Shown here: positions 1 through 5,564 of the stretch, in pieces
Layout: each line of letters begins with the position of its first letter
Position numbering within the stretch: position 1 is the first letter of the stretch
Source of the DNA: Firmicutes bacterium UBA5499
GTDB taxonomy: Bacteria; Bacillota; DTU084
Direction of reading: 5' to 3'
DNA: 5,598 nt
Assembly: GCA_002426275.1 (NCBI GenBank)
Contig: DIPB01000169.1
Location: 5,231-10,828, forward strand
Notes under the pieces: model-generated
Database searches by the model: none
Told to the model about the DNA's origin: nothing
The model's input: only the letters and a program-made list of their open reading frames with translations
Position numbers and translations under genes: made by a program

Positions 1-301
1 ACATTTTCCGGATACGGATCCGGCTTACGAGGGAATCAGCAGCCTGCGACTGTTGGCAAAAGTGTCGCAGCTTTTAGCGGACAGAGGCTACGGCGTCTGC
101 AACCTGGATCTGACCGTGGCCGCCGAGCTGCCGCGCCTGGCCCCTTACAGAGACAAAATGGAAGAGAACATCGCCTCCTGTCTGGGCTTGGAGCTGGCGC
201 AAGTATCTGTGAAAGCGACCACCCAGGAAGGATTAGGCTTCGTTGGCCGCCGGGAAGGAATAGCAGCCTGGGCGGTGGCATTATTAAGGAGAGATGATTA
301 G
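1..301 (+). CDS. ispF: 2-C-methyl-D-erythritol 2,4-cyclodiphosphate synthase, C-terminal part (5' truncated by window edge)
   Basis: IspF converts 4-diphosphocytidyl-methylerythritol 2-phosphate to methylerythritol cyclodiphosphate plus CMP in the cytosolic MEP pathway to isoprenoids. The readable frame starts at base 2 and gives 99 residues of a family that is usually about 155-160 long, so roughly the first third, with the metal-binding residues, lies outside. Visible family blocks are HFPDTDPAYEGISS at the very start, a CNLDLTVAAELPRLAPY stretch (family N-D-T-I and PKLAPY region), then VKATTQEGLGFVGRREGIAA near the end, the cytidine/phosphate-binding signature. The third Thr of the usual ATTTE is Gln here. 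The TAG stop at 299-301 directly abuts the gltX ATG, and the gltX ribosome binding site lies inside this gene. The usual neighbour ispD would be expected upstream. Identification is secure. Confidence 0.96.
   Translation, partial: HFPDTDPAYEGISSLRLLAKVSQLLADRGYGVCNLDLTVAAELPRLAPYRDKMEENIASCLGLELAQVSVKATTQEGLGFVGRREGIAAWAVALLRRDD
286..291 (+). promoter_or_regulatory. gltX ribosome binding site inside ispF
   Basis: AAGGAG lies in the last codons of ispF, 10 nt before the gltX ATG at 302. Its position inside the upstream gene, with stop and start codons abutting (TAG then ATG), indicates coupled translation of ispF and gltX from one mRNA. Confidence 0.75.
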
Positions 302-1744
302 ATGCAGGTAAGAGTAAGGTTTGCTCCCAGTCCCACGGGACTGCTCCACATTGGCAATGCGCATACGGCGTTATTTAACTGGCTGTTCGCAAGGCAACAT
401 GGCGGCCGGGTGATCCTCAGAGCCGAGGATACCGACGTTCAGCGCAGCCAGCTGGGCTATGAAAAGGATATTTGCGAAGACCTCAGGTGGCTTGGCCTGG
501 ACTGGGATGAAGGCTTGGAGCTGGGCGGAGAATTCGGCCCCTACAGGCAAAGTCTGAGGCAGGCCTTCTATGAGGAGGCGTTAAAGAAGCTCCGGCAGGG
601 CGGGTACGTTTATCCCTGCTATTGTTCTGTGGAAGAGCTGGAAGCAGAGCGGCAAGCGAATCTGGCCCAAGGCAAACCGCCCCGGTATAGCGGCAGGTGC
701 CGAAATTTGAGCGAACGGGAGATCGCCGCCTTCGAAGCCCAAGGCAGGAAACCAGCCTGGCGGTTTCGCGTCCCGGAAGGGCAGATCGCCTTTAGAGATC
801 TTCTCCGGGGAGAGTTCGCTTTTCAGGGAGCGGAACTGGGCGATTTTCTTGTGGTAAGGCCGACGGGCGTTCCAACTTATAATTTTGCGGTAGTGGTGGA
901 TGACATTCAAATGCGGATCAGCCATGTCATTCGCGCAGACGAGCATTTATCAAATACGCCGCGGCAGGTGCTGCTCTATCGGGCGTTAGACGCGCAGACC
1001 CCTCAATTCGCCCATGTGGCGATGCTGTTGGGTCCGGATCGGCAGAAGCTCAGCAAACGTCACGGCGCGGTATCCGTGGCCGAATACAGGGCTCAGGGTT
1101 ATCTGCCGGAAGCGCTGCTGAACTATCTTGCCCTTTTGGGCTGGACTCCCAAAGGACAAGAGATGTTATCAAAAGAAGAGCTGATTGAACAGTTTGATCT
1201 CACCCATGTGGGGTTCAGCCCCGCGGTTTTCGATCAAGAAAAACTGCGGTGGCTCAACGGGCAGTATCTGCGCCGGGCGGATGATGCCAGGCTCACGGCT
1301 TTGGCCGCGCCTTATCTGGTCTCAACCGGGCTTTTGCCTGAGGACGAGGTGGCTTGGCCCTCTGAAGCATGGCTGCAGAAGTTGGTCGGTCTCCTTAAGC
1401 ACAACATCATAACCCTTAGCCAGTTGCCCCTCTGGGCTCAGCCCTTTTTGTCCGAACCCAAATATGAAGACAAAAAAATCGTCAAAATTCTGCAGGAAGC
1501 GGACAGCCAGCAGGTTTTCAAAGCCTTTAGCGCCGCGCTGGCGGGTACGAGCCAGCTTTCGAGCCAGAAGGCCGGAGATATGCTTCATAGCCTGCCCGAA
1601 CAGTTGGCATTAGGGACGGGCAAAGTTTTTCGCCCCCTGCGCGCCGCCCTCACGGGACAGGGAAAAGGCCCGGAATTAGCGGAGATCGTCGCGCTCTTGG
1701 GACCTGAAAAATGCCTGGAGCGAGTGGAGAAATTTCGGCGATGA
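302..1744 (+). CDS. gltX: Glutamate--tRNA ligase (class I aminoacyl-tRNA synthetase)
   Basis: It charges tRNA with glutamate using ATP in the cytosol. In lineages without GlnRS the same enzyme also mischarges tRNA-Gln for later amidation. Whether this one is non-discriminating cannot be decided here. The 480-residue length is normal. The Rossmann catalytic domain carries the HIGH-type motif HIGN at 16-19 inside APSPTGLLHIGNAHTALFN, the RADEHLSNTPRQ block at 211-222, and the KMSKS-type loop KLSKR at 249-253. The helical anticodon-binding domain follows to the end, closing with the family-typical LGPEKCLERVEKF. A zinc-site-like segment has Cys106, Cys108 and Cys133, but Asn135 stands where the E. 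coli enzyme has His. His21 replaces the Arg usual after the HIGH motif. The start at 302 is fixed by the AAGGAG at 286-291. The stop overlaps the next gene by 4 nt. Confidence 0.98.
   Translation: MQVRVRFAPSPTGLLHIGNAHTALFNWLFARQHGGRVILRAEDTDVQRSQLGYEKDICEDLRWLGLDWDEGLELGGEFGPYRQSLRQAFYEEALKKLRQGGYVYPCYCSVEELEAERQANLAQGKPPRYSGRCRNLSEREIAAFEAQGRKPAWRFRVPEGQIAFRDLLRGEFAFQGAELGDFLVVRPTGVPTYNFAVVVDDIQMRISHVIRADEHLSNTPRQVLLYRALDAQTPQFAHVAMLLGPDRQKLSKRHGAVSVAEYRAQGYLPEALLNYLALLGWTPKGQEMLSKEELIEQFDLTHVGFSPAVFDQEKLRWLNGQYLRRADDARLTALAAPYLVSTGLLPEDEVAWPSEAWLQKLVGLLKHNIITLSQLPLWAQPFLSEPKYEDKKIVKILQEADSQQVFKAFSAALAGTSQLSSQKAGDMLHSLPEQLALGTGKVFRPLRAALTGQGKGPELAEIVALLGPEKCLERVEKFRR
1726..1729 (+). promoter_or_regulatory. 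Weak ribosome binding site and ATGA coupling for the HAD gene
   Basis: GGAG sits 11 nt before the ATG at 1741, inside the gltX end. That ATG overlaps the gltX TGA stop (1742-1744) as ATGA, a classic reinitiation arrangement. This decides the start at 1741 over the upstream in-frame ATG at 1711, which has no comparable site and would add ten residues ahead of the conserved MIKGILFDKDGT N-terminus. Confidence 0.6.
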
Positions 1745-2478
1745 TTAAGGGAATTCTGTTCGATAAAGACGGGACTTTAATTGATTTCAAAGCCACCTGG
1801 CTGCCTGTGCTCTCCGAGCTTGCGGCCGTGATTTCCCGCGCCTATTGTCTTTTGCCTGAAGCTGCGGGCAAACTGTTGGCCGCTGTTGGCGTCGACGGCA
1901 CGTACGTCGATCCTCACGGGGTGTTTGCAACCGGTACGGGGGAGAAGATCGCGGGGGCCATGCGGCAAGTTGTGTGCGATTTGGGAAGCGAACCCGACGG
2001 GCAGTTCGTCCGGAAAGTGATCACAGTCATGGAAGAGCTGACCTGCAAACATGCTGAAGAAATTGTGCCTGTGCCGCGGCTGAAAGAGACTATCCGCCGG
2101 CTGAAACGCGACTTTTGCTTGGGCACTGCCACCTCGGATTCCAGGAAGAACACGGTTCTGGCTTTGAAGACGTTAGGAATCCTGCAGTATTTTGATTTTT
2201 TGGGCGTTGATGACGGCAACCTCCGCCCTAAACCCGCCGGCGATCTTTTGGACGCCTTTTGCCGGCAGTGTTCGCTCCGGAAAGACGAGGTGGCGGTAGT
2301 TGGCGATACCGCGCTGGATCTGCTCTTCGCCAAAAAGAATGGAGCGGGACTAGCTGTGGGCGTCCTATCGGGAGTGGGAGGAGAAGCGGATTTTGCGGGC
2401 CTCGCGGATTTGGTGCTGCCGGATCTCTCCGCCCTGCTCAGCGTAGATTGTTTTCAAAACAGGGCTGAAAATGCATAG
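1741..2478 (+). CDS. HAD-superfamily hydrolase, phosphoglycolate phosphatase-like
   Basis: Predicted cytosolic Mg2+-dependent phosphatase of 245 residues. All four HAD motifs are visible. Motif I is FDKDGTL, with nucleophile Asp8 and acid/base Asp10. Motif II is the TS at 131-132 in LGTATSDS. Motif III is Lys164 in RPKP. Motif IV is VGDTALD, with Asp189 and Asp193. Residues about 15-100 would form a helical C1 cap, placing it with the Gph/phosphoglycolate phosphatase branch. The cap determines substrate, so the true substrate is not known; a small phosphorylated metabolite is a reasonable guess. The ATGA overlap with gltX implies co-translation. That position suggests a housekeeping or damage-control role, but this is only inference. 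No terminator is obvious after the TAG at 2476-2478. The short Cys-containing C-terminal tail is unremarkable. Confidence 0.9.
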   Translation: MIKGILFDKDGTLIDFKATWLPVLSELAAVISRAYCLLPEAAGKLLAAVGVDGTYVDPHGVFATGTGEKIAGAMRQVVCDLGSEPDGQFVRKVITVMEELTCKHAEEIVPVPRLKETIRRLKRDFCLGTATSDSRKNTVLALKTLGILQYFDFLGVDDGNLRPKPAGDLLDAFCRQCSLRKDEVAVVGDTALDLLFAKKNGAGLAVGVLSGVGGEADFAGLADLVLPDLSALLSVDCFQNRAENA

Positions 2479-2541
2479 CGCTGCGAGAAAATCACGGTCA
2501 TTATCCAGCATATTGCCAAAAAAATGATTTTATTTGGGGGG

Positions 2542-2570
2542 TTGAAATCCACGGCGTTTCAGATTAAAAT
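2542..2570 (+). promoter_or_regulatory. Candidate sigma-A promoter for the ABC exporter gene
   Basis: TTGAAA at 2542-2547 (5 of 6 to TTGACA) and TAAAAT at 2565-2570 (5 of 6 to TATAAT) are separated by exactly 17 nt. Transcription would begin near 2577, leaving a leader of roughly 43 nt before the ATG at 2620. The A-tract at 2518-2524 lies where an UP-element could act. This supports transcription of the exporter independently of ispF-gltX. The call is by eye against consensus only. Confidence 0.55.
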
Positions 2571-2602
2571 GGGTGCGAAGCCAGAAGTCAATGACGGAGC
2601 GG

Positions 2603-2608
2603 AAAGGA
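2603..2608 (+). promoter_or_regulatory. Ribosome binding site of the ABC exporter gene
   Basis: AAAGGA lies 11 nt before the ATG at 2620. A second purine run, GAGGG at 2612-2616, is only 3 nt from the ATG, which is probably too close. The next in-frame ATG at 2653 has no site before it, so 2620 is preferred. Confidence 0.55.
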
Positions 2609-2619
2609 TTTGAGGGCTG

Positions 2620-4407
2620 ATGTTTCACTCTAAGTCTTGGGCGAAAACACCTATGATCAGATATCTTTCTATGTATCGGAGCAGATGGCCGCAGGTGCTG
2701 GCCTGTCTCAGTACCGCAATTTTAAGCAGCTTGATTCTCCTCCCGGTCCCCTTGATTTACCAGCGGATTATCGACGTATTGATCCCACAGAAAAACGTCA
2801 AGGGAATCTTCATTTTAGGATTAGTAGGCCTATTTCTTTATTTGATTCATCTCGTGACAAATGTGGGACAGAGATATTTAACTCTGAAGACCACCAAAGC
2901 CGTGATCTATGAACTGCGGGCTCGGGTCTGCACGAAATTGCAGGAGCTCTGCCTCAGCTTTTACGATAATACCAGCGTTGGCAAACTCCATGCCAGGGCG
3001 ATGCTGGACACCGAACAGGTGGACGTCTCCAGCAACGCGGTTGTGAGTCAGCTCTTGGTCAGCATAGTGCTGGCCACTTTTGCTCTCATCATGCTGTTGA
3101 GGATTAATCTGATCTTAACCGGGATTTTCCTGTGCATTTCACCTTTAATGTACATTCTGCGCCGGCTCATGGTGGGAAAACTTAAGATCGAGAACAGGGA
3201 ATTCCGCAATCAGCGCGAACATTTATCTTCCAATATCAATCAGTTGCTGCACAGCATCCGCCTGATTAAGACGTTGGGAACTGAGAAGTATGAGCAGGAG
3301 AAGATCAATGATTCCATTCACGAATACCTGCAGTCAGGCATTCGCTTGAATGTATCCTCAAGCATCTTGGTGAACTCTCTGATGGCCCTTGCCAATCTGG
3401 GCGGATTTTCCGTCTATATCTTCGGCGGCTGGTTGGTGTTGAAGGGGCAAATGTCCATCGGCAGCGTCGTTGCCTTTGCCCAGTTGCAAACTTTTTTGAT
3501 CAATCCCATCAACCAGTTGGCCTCCATCACCGAGGTTATCTTCGGCGGCAATGCCGCCCTGGGCGCGGTCTTTGAACTGCTGGACGTGGATGACGTAGAG
3601 TTTCCGGCTTTAGGCCAGCCGCTGCGCGATGTTGTCGGCGAAGTGAGCTTCCGGGACGTTTCCTTTGCTTACCCGGATGGAACGGACGCGTTGGTCAACG
3701 TCTCGTTCACAGCCAAACCAGGCCATCAGATCGCTTTGGTGGGCTCCAGCGGTTCGGGGAAAAGCACGCTGATTAATCTCATTCTGGGTCTGTACCAGCC
3801 GGATCGCGGCCAGGTATTAATTGATAATCATGATTTGAAGGATCTTAAACTGAGAAATCTTCGCAGGCAGATGGGAATCGTCTCCCAAGAGACGATTCTC
3901 ATTGACGGCACAATCAAAGATAACATTCGTTACGGCTCTCCCAGAGCCACAGATCAGGACATTGAAGAGGCGGCGCGGAAAGCCAATGCGCATGATTTTA
4001 TCATGCAATTGCCGCACGGATATGATTCTCCCTGCGGCGACGGCGGAGTCCGACTCTCGGGAGGCCAGAGGCAGCGGCTGGCCATTGCCCGCGCGCTGCT
4101 GCGCAACCCGAAAATCTTGATTTTAGACGAGGCTACCTCCGCTTTGGATTCCCAGTCTGAGCTTTTGGTGCAGACTGCCTTGGATCGGCTGCGTAGAGAG
4201 CGCACGACCTTTGTGGTTGCGCATCGGCTCTCCACGATCCTCAATTCCGATTTGATTTTGGTGATGAAGAAAGGGGAAATCATTGAGCGGGGAACCCATA
4301 ATGAGCTTTTGGCCTTGAACGGGGTCTATGCGCGGCTGTATAAAACTCAGTTCAAGAGCGCTTTGGGGAACGCCGCGTCCAAACAGGTCGGCGTATCCCA
4401 GCCGTAG
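2620..4407 (+). CDS. ABC-type exporter half-transporter (fused membrane and ATPase domains)
   Basis: A 595-residue type IV (MsbA/Sav1866-like) ABC exporter in the cytoplasmic membrane. Six hydrophobic helices fall at about 25-47, 62-83, 140-160, 162-182, 248-271 and 276-300. The nucleotide-binding domain runs from about 342 to 576. Its motifs are A-loop Tyr351, Walker A GSSGSGKS at 375-382, Q-loop Gln423, signature LSGGQ at 479-483, Walker B ILILDE with catalytic Glu504, D-loop SALD at 507-510, and H-loop His535. All catalytic residues are present, so the ATPase should be competent and a homodimer is expected. The X-loop before the signature reads CGDGG where exporters usually have VGExG. No N-terminal peptidase domain is present. 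The substrate is unknown; drugs, lipids or peptides are all possible. No partner subunit or precursor-peptide gene is adjacent. It has its own candidate promoter. Confidence 0.96.
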   Translation: MFHSKSWAKTPMIRYLSMYRSRWPQVLACLSTAILSSLILLPVPLIYQRIIDVLIPQKNVKGIFILGLVGLFLYLIHLVTNVGQRYLTLKTTKAVIYELRARVCTKLQELCLSFYDNTSVGKLHARAMLDTEQVDVSSNAVVSQLLVSIVLATFALIMLLRINLILTGIFLCISPLMYILRRLMVGKLKIENREFRNQREHLSSNINQLLHSIRLIKTLGTEKYEQEKINDSIHEYLQSGIRLNVSSSILVNSLMALANLGGFSVYIFGGWLVLKGQMSIGSVVAFAQLQTFLINPINQLASITEVIFGGNAALGAVFELLDVDDVEFPALGQPLRDVVGEVSFRDVSFAYPDGTDALVNVSFTAKPGHQIALVGSSGSGKSTLINLILGLYQPDRGQVLIDNHDLKDLKLRNLRRQMGIVSQETILIDGTIKDNIRYGSPRATDQDIEEAARKANAHDFIMQLPHGYDSPCGDGGVRLSGGQRQRLAIARALLRNPKILILDEATSALDSQSELLVQTALDRLRRERTTFVVAHRLSTILNSDLILVMKKGEIIERGTHNELLALNGVYARLYKTQFKSALGNAASKQVGVSQP

Positions 4408-4618
4408 GGCTCAAATTAGGCATGTTAGCGAGAGGATTTCGGCTTGTTTTGTCGAATATATATTAATAAGAGAATTTAATTCCGCATTGTAGATACAGTC
4501 TTAATAAACTGAACTTTATCGTTAACATTGCAGAGCAGCCGCGGCGTTGCGGAAAATCAATGCGACTGATCATGAAAAATGAGGCTGATTCAGAGCGTCT
4601 GAAAGGAGGCGTATTTTG
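4408..4618 (+). other. Intergenic gap between the ABC exporter and coiled-coil genes
   Basis: This 211-nt gap is AT-richer than its surroundings, especially 4455-4482. It holds a small palindrome GAATTTAATTC at 4472-4482 and TATAAT-like stretches (TATATT at 4459-4464, TTTAAT at 4475-4480), none with a well-spaced -35 partner. It contains no clear terminator with a T-run after the ABC gene. A 19-codon ORF at 4560-4619 is described in the findings. No other gene is supported. Confidence 0.6.
4602..4609 (+). promoter_or_regulatory. Strong ribosome binding site of the coiled-coil gene
   Basis: AAAGGAGG is a near-perfect Shine-Dalgarno, 9 nt before the ATG at 4619 and 6 nt before an in-frame TTG at 4616. 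Either codon could start the protein, differing by one residue; the ATG is preferred. A second purine-rich site, GGGGAG at 4653-4658, precedes an ATG at 4665 in a different frame (see findings). Confidence 0.75.
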
Positions 4619-5422
4619 ATGAGCGCTGGGCATGGTGAAAAGGAGGAACGGCGGGGAGTTTCCGATGAATCAACAGCCGGCGAAGGAGCCGCCGCATATG
4701 AATTTAGCCCAGATGGGAATCAGGACGCTGTCGCCAAAATCACAGGGTCTCATGAAACGGCTGCAACCTCTGAGGAAGGAAATGCTCCGAGGCATTACTT
4801 TGGGAAGTATTTGGAACAGAAATTTACTAATATCGATGAGAAGTTTCTCAACATCAGAGAATCGTTAGCGCAAATGCGGGAGCAAGAGAATCAGAGACAG
4901 CTTGAGATGCGAGAGCGAGACAATCAGCGTCATGCAGAGATCTTAGCGCTCAGCGGCAAGATAGAAAACGCTTTATCCAGAATCGAAGCTAGATTTGCTC
5001 ATATAGAAGAGAAGTATGATTTGAGGCTTGACCATATCGACGCCCAATTTGCGCATATGGAAGAGAAGTACGACTCAAGGTTTGATCGTATGGAAGAGAA
5101 GTATGATTTGAGGCTTGACCATATCGACGCTCAATTTGCGCATATGGAAGAGAAGAACGACTCAAGGTTTGATCGTATGGAAGAGAGGCACGACTCTAGG
5201 TTTGCTCATACGGAAGAGAAGTATGATTCGTGGCTTGAACGTTTCGAGGCTCGATCTATCCGGCAAGAGGAAAAATACGATCGCAGCTTTAAAGATATTG
5301 ATTCCAGGTTCAAACGTCTTGAAGATAAGTTTGACAACAAATTTCAATGGGTGATCGGCCTTTCCAGCGCTACGCTGCTGTCGATTTTCGGTATTATTAT
5401 CAGTATCGCCGCCAAATTATAA
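4619..5422 (+). CDS. Repetitive coiled-coil protein with a C-terminal membrane anchor, function unknown
   Basis: I do not recognise a named family for this 267-residue protein. Residues 1-65 are polar and Gly/Ala/Ser/Glu-rich and look disordered. Residues 66-245 can be parsed without a gap into units of 7 and 11 residues, nearly all ending in I, M or L (for example EQKFTNI, DEKFLNI, REQENQRQLEM, EEKYDSRFDRM). This is the hallmark of a continuous heptad/hendecad coiled coil. Residues 244-264 are a single hydrophobic helix with only AKL after it, so it is tail-anchored, probably with the rod in the cytoplasm. There is no signal peptide and no catalytic motif. Architecture resembles Borrelia Bdr-type repeat proteins and phage XhlA-like membrane coiled coils, but only by layout. 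An 87-bp tandem duplication lies inside. The first ~60 codons have codon-phase composition unlike the rest, so the N-terminus is less certain than the body. Confidence 0.82.
   Translation: MSAGHGEKEERRGVSDESTAGEGAAAYEFSPDGNQDAVAKITGSHETAATSEEGNAPRHYFGKYLEQKFTNIDEKFLNIRESLAQMREQENQRQLEMRERDNQRHAEILALSGKIENALSRIEARFAHIEEKYDLRLDHIDAQFAHMEEKYDSRFDRMEEKYDLRLDHIDAQFAHMEEKNDSRFDRMEERHDSRFAHTEEKYDSWLERFEARSIRQEEKYDRSFKDIDSRFKRLEDKFDNKFQWVIGLSSATLLSIFGIIISIAAKL
5006..5179 (+). repeat. Two tandem copies of an 87-bp direct repeat inside the coiled-coil gene
   Basis: Copy one is 5006-5092 and copy two is 5093-5179, starting at GAAGAGAAGTATGATTTGAG in each. By eye they differ at two bases: GCC versus GCT (silent) and TAC versus AAC (Tyr to Asn). 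The unit encodes 29 residues (18 plus 11), so the duplication keeps both frame and coiled-coil phase. Shorter diverged 33-bp relatives follow at 5180-5212 and beyond. Confidence 0.93.
5180..5351 (+). repeat. Diverged 11- and 7-codon repeat units following the 87-bp pair
   Basis: These continue the array at protein level: EERHDSRFAHT (5180-5212), EEKYDSWLERFEARSIRQ (5213-5266), EEKYDRSFKDI (5267-5299), DSRFKRL (5300-5320), then EDKFDNKFQW into the membrane helix. DNA identity to the 87-bp unit fades along the series, consistent with older duplications. Confidence 0.7.
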
Positions 5423-5433
5423 GCGCGCTTATA
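5418..5433. repeat. 16-bp perfect palindrome across the coiled-coil stop codon
   Basis: TATAAGCGCGCTTATA is its own reverse complement and includes the TAA stop at 5420-5422. As RNA it could fold into a 6-bp stem with a CGCG loop. No T-run follows, so it is not a typical intrinsic terminator. It could be a protein-binding site or an mRNA 3' end structure. Confidence 0.6.
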
Positions 5434-5445
5434 GCTTGTACGCTG

Positions 5446-5456
5446 AGACCGGGTCT
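5446..5456. repeat. Short inverted repeat AGACC-G-GGTCT
   Basis: A perfect 5-bp inverted repeat around one central G. It is too short to judge alone and is listed because four other inverted repeats occur within 150 nt. A run of eight A follows at 5462-5469. Confidence 0.4.
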
Positions 5457-5469
5457 GGTAGAAAAAAAA

Positions 5470-5493
5470 CCTAAGGCGCGGGGGCGCGGTAGG
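5470..5493. repeat. GC-rich imperfect hairpin
   Basis: CCTA (5470-5473) pairs with TAGG (5490-5493) and CGCG (5477-5480) with CGCG (5485-5488). There is a small internal loop and a GGGG apex. No T-run follows on the + strand. On the - strand a run of eight T (5469-5462) lies just beyond the hairpin, separated from it by nothing but the stem base, so a weak - strand terminator is conceivable. Confidence 0.35.
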
Positions 5494-5523
5494 AGAAGTT
5501 TGTAAGATTAAACGCAACCTTCC

Positions 5524-5537
5524 TACTTGTACAAGTA
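5524..5537. repeat. 14-bp perfect palindrome
   Basis: TACTTGTACAAGTA is self-complementary. It looks like a dimeric-protein operator in form, but no promoter elements are placed around it convincingly. It shares 5533-5537 with the stem of the next inverted repeat, so the two structures exclude each other. Confidence 0.55.
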
Positions 5538-5564
5538 AACGCGACCCACTACTCGCGTTTACTT
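5533..5564. repeat. Perfect 12-bp inverted repeat with 8-nt loop
   Basis: AAGTAAACGCGA at 5533-5544 is exactly complementary to TCGCGTTTACTT at 5553-5564, around the loop CCCACTAC. The following + strand sequence TGTCAATTTACG has only scattered T, so termination of the coiled-coil transcript here is possible but not typical. Alternatives are a transposase-binding end or an operator. Confidence 0.7.

Larger units (their letters stand above)
2479..2619 (+). other. Intergenic gap between the HAD gene and the ABC exporter gene
   Basis: This is 141 nt with no supported gene. It holds an AT-rich imperfect hairpin at 2516-2537: CCAAA pairs with TTTGG and AAAA with TTTT, with one bulged A and a TGA loop. 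The hairpin is followed by a run of six G, not T, so it does not look like an intrinsic terminator. A sigma-A-type promoter and a ribosome binding site for the ABC gene follow. Confidence 0.7.

Noticed and set aside
1777..2333. Long open frames on the minus strand opposite the HAD gene and other genes
   Set aside because: They lie opposite genes with clear family motifs, have no ribosome binding sites or recognisable motifs, and are explained as by-products of + strand codon use.
2471..2527. 18-codon ORF overlapping the HAD stop codon
   Set aside because: Very short, has no ribosome binding site, and nothing recognisable is encoded.
2516..2541. Intrinsic terminator after the HAD gene
   Set aside because: The hairpin is AT-rich and followed by six G instead of a T-run on the + strand.
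2524..2613. 29-codon ORF starting MILFGGLKSTAFQIK in the gap before the ABC gene, considered as an exported precursor peptide
   Set aside because: It has no ribosome binding site, it starts upstream of the predicted promoter and its reading frame spans the -35 and -10 elements, and it has no leader-peptide or double-Gly motif.
4422..4466. 14-codon ORF (MLARGFRLVLSN...) after the ABC gene
   Set aside because: Too short, with no Shine-Dalgarno before the ATG; the second half is in an AT-rich stretch.
4444..4480. Promoter for the coiled-coil gene (TTGTTT or TTGTCG with TATATT or TTTAAT)
   Set aside because: None of the -35/-10 combinations has 16-18 nt spacing, so the similarity is no better than expected in AT-rich sequence.
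4536..4550. GC-rich hairpin GCAGC...GTTGC as a terminator after the ABC gene
   Set aside because: The pairing relies on wobble and a bulge, and no T-run follows.
5006..5179. CRISPR-like array because of regularly spaced repeats
   Set aside because: The repeats are directly adjacent and in frame within a coding region, with no spacers.
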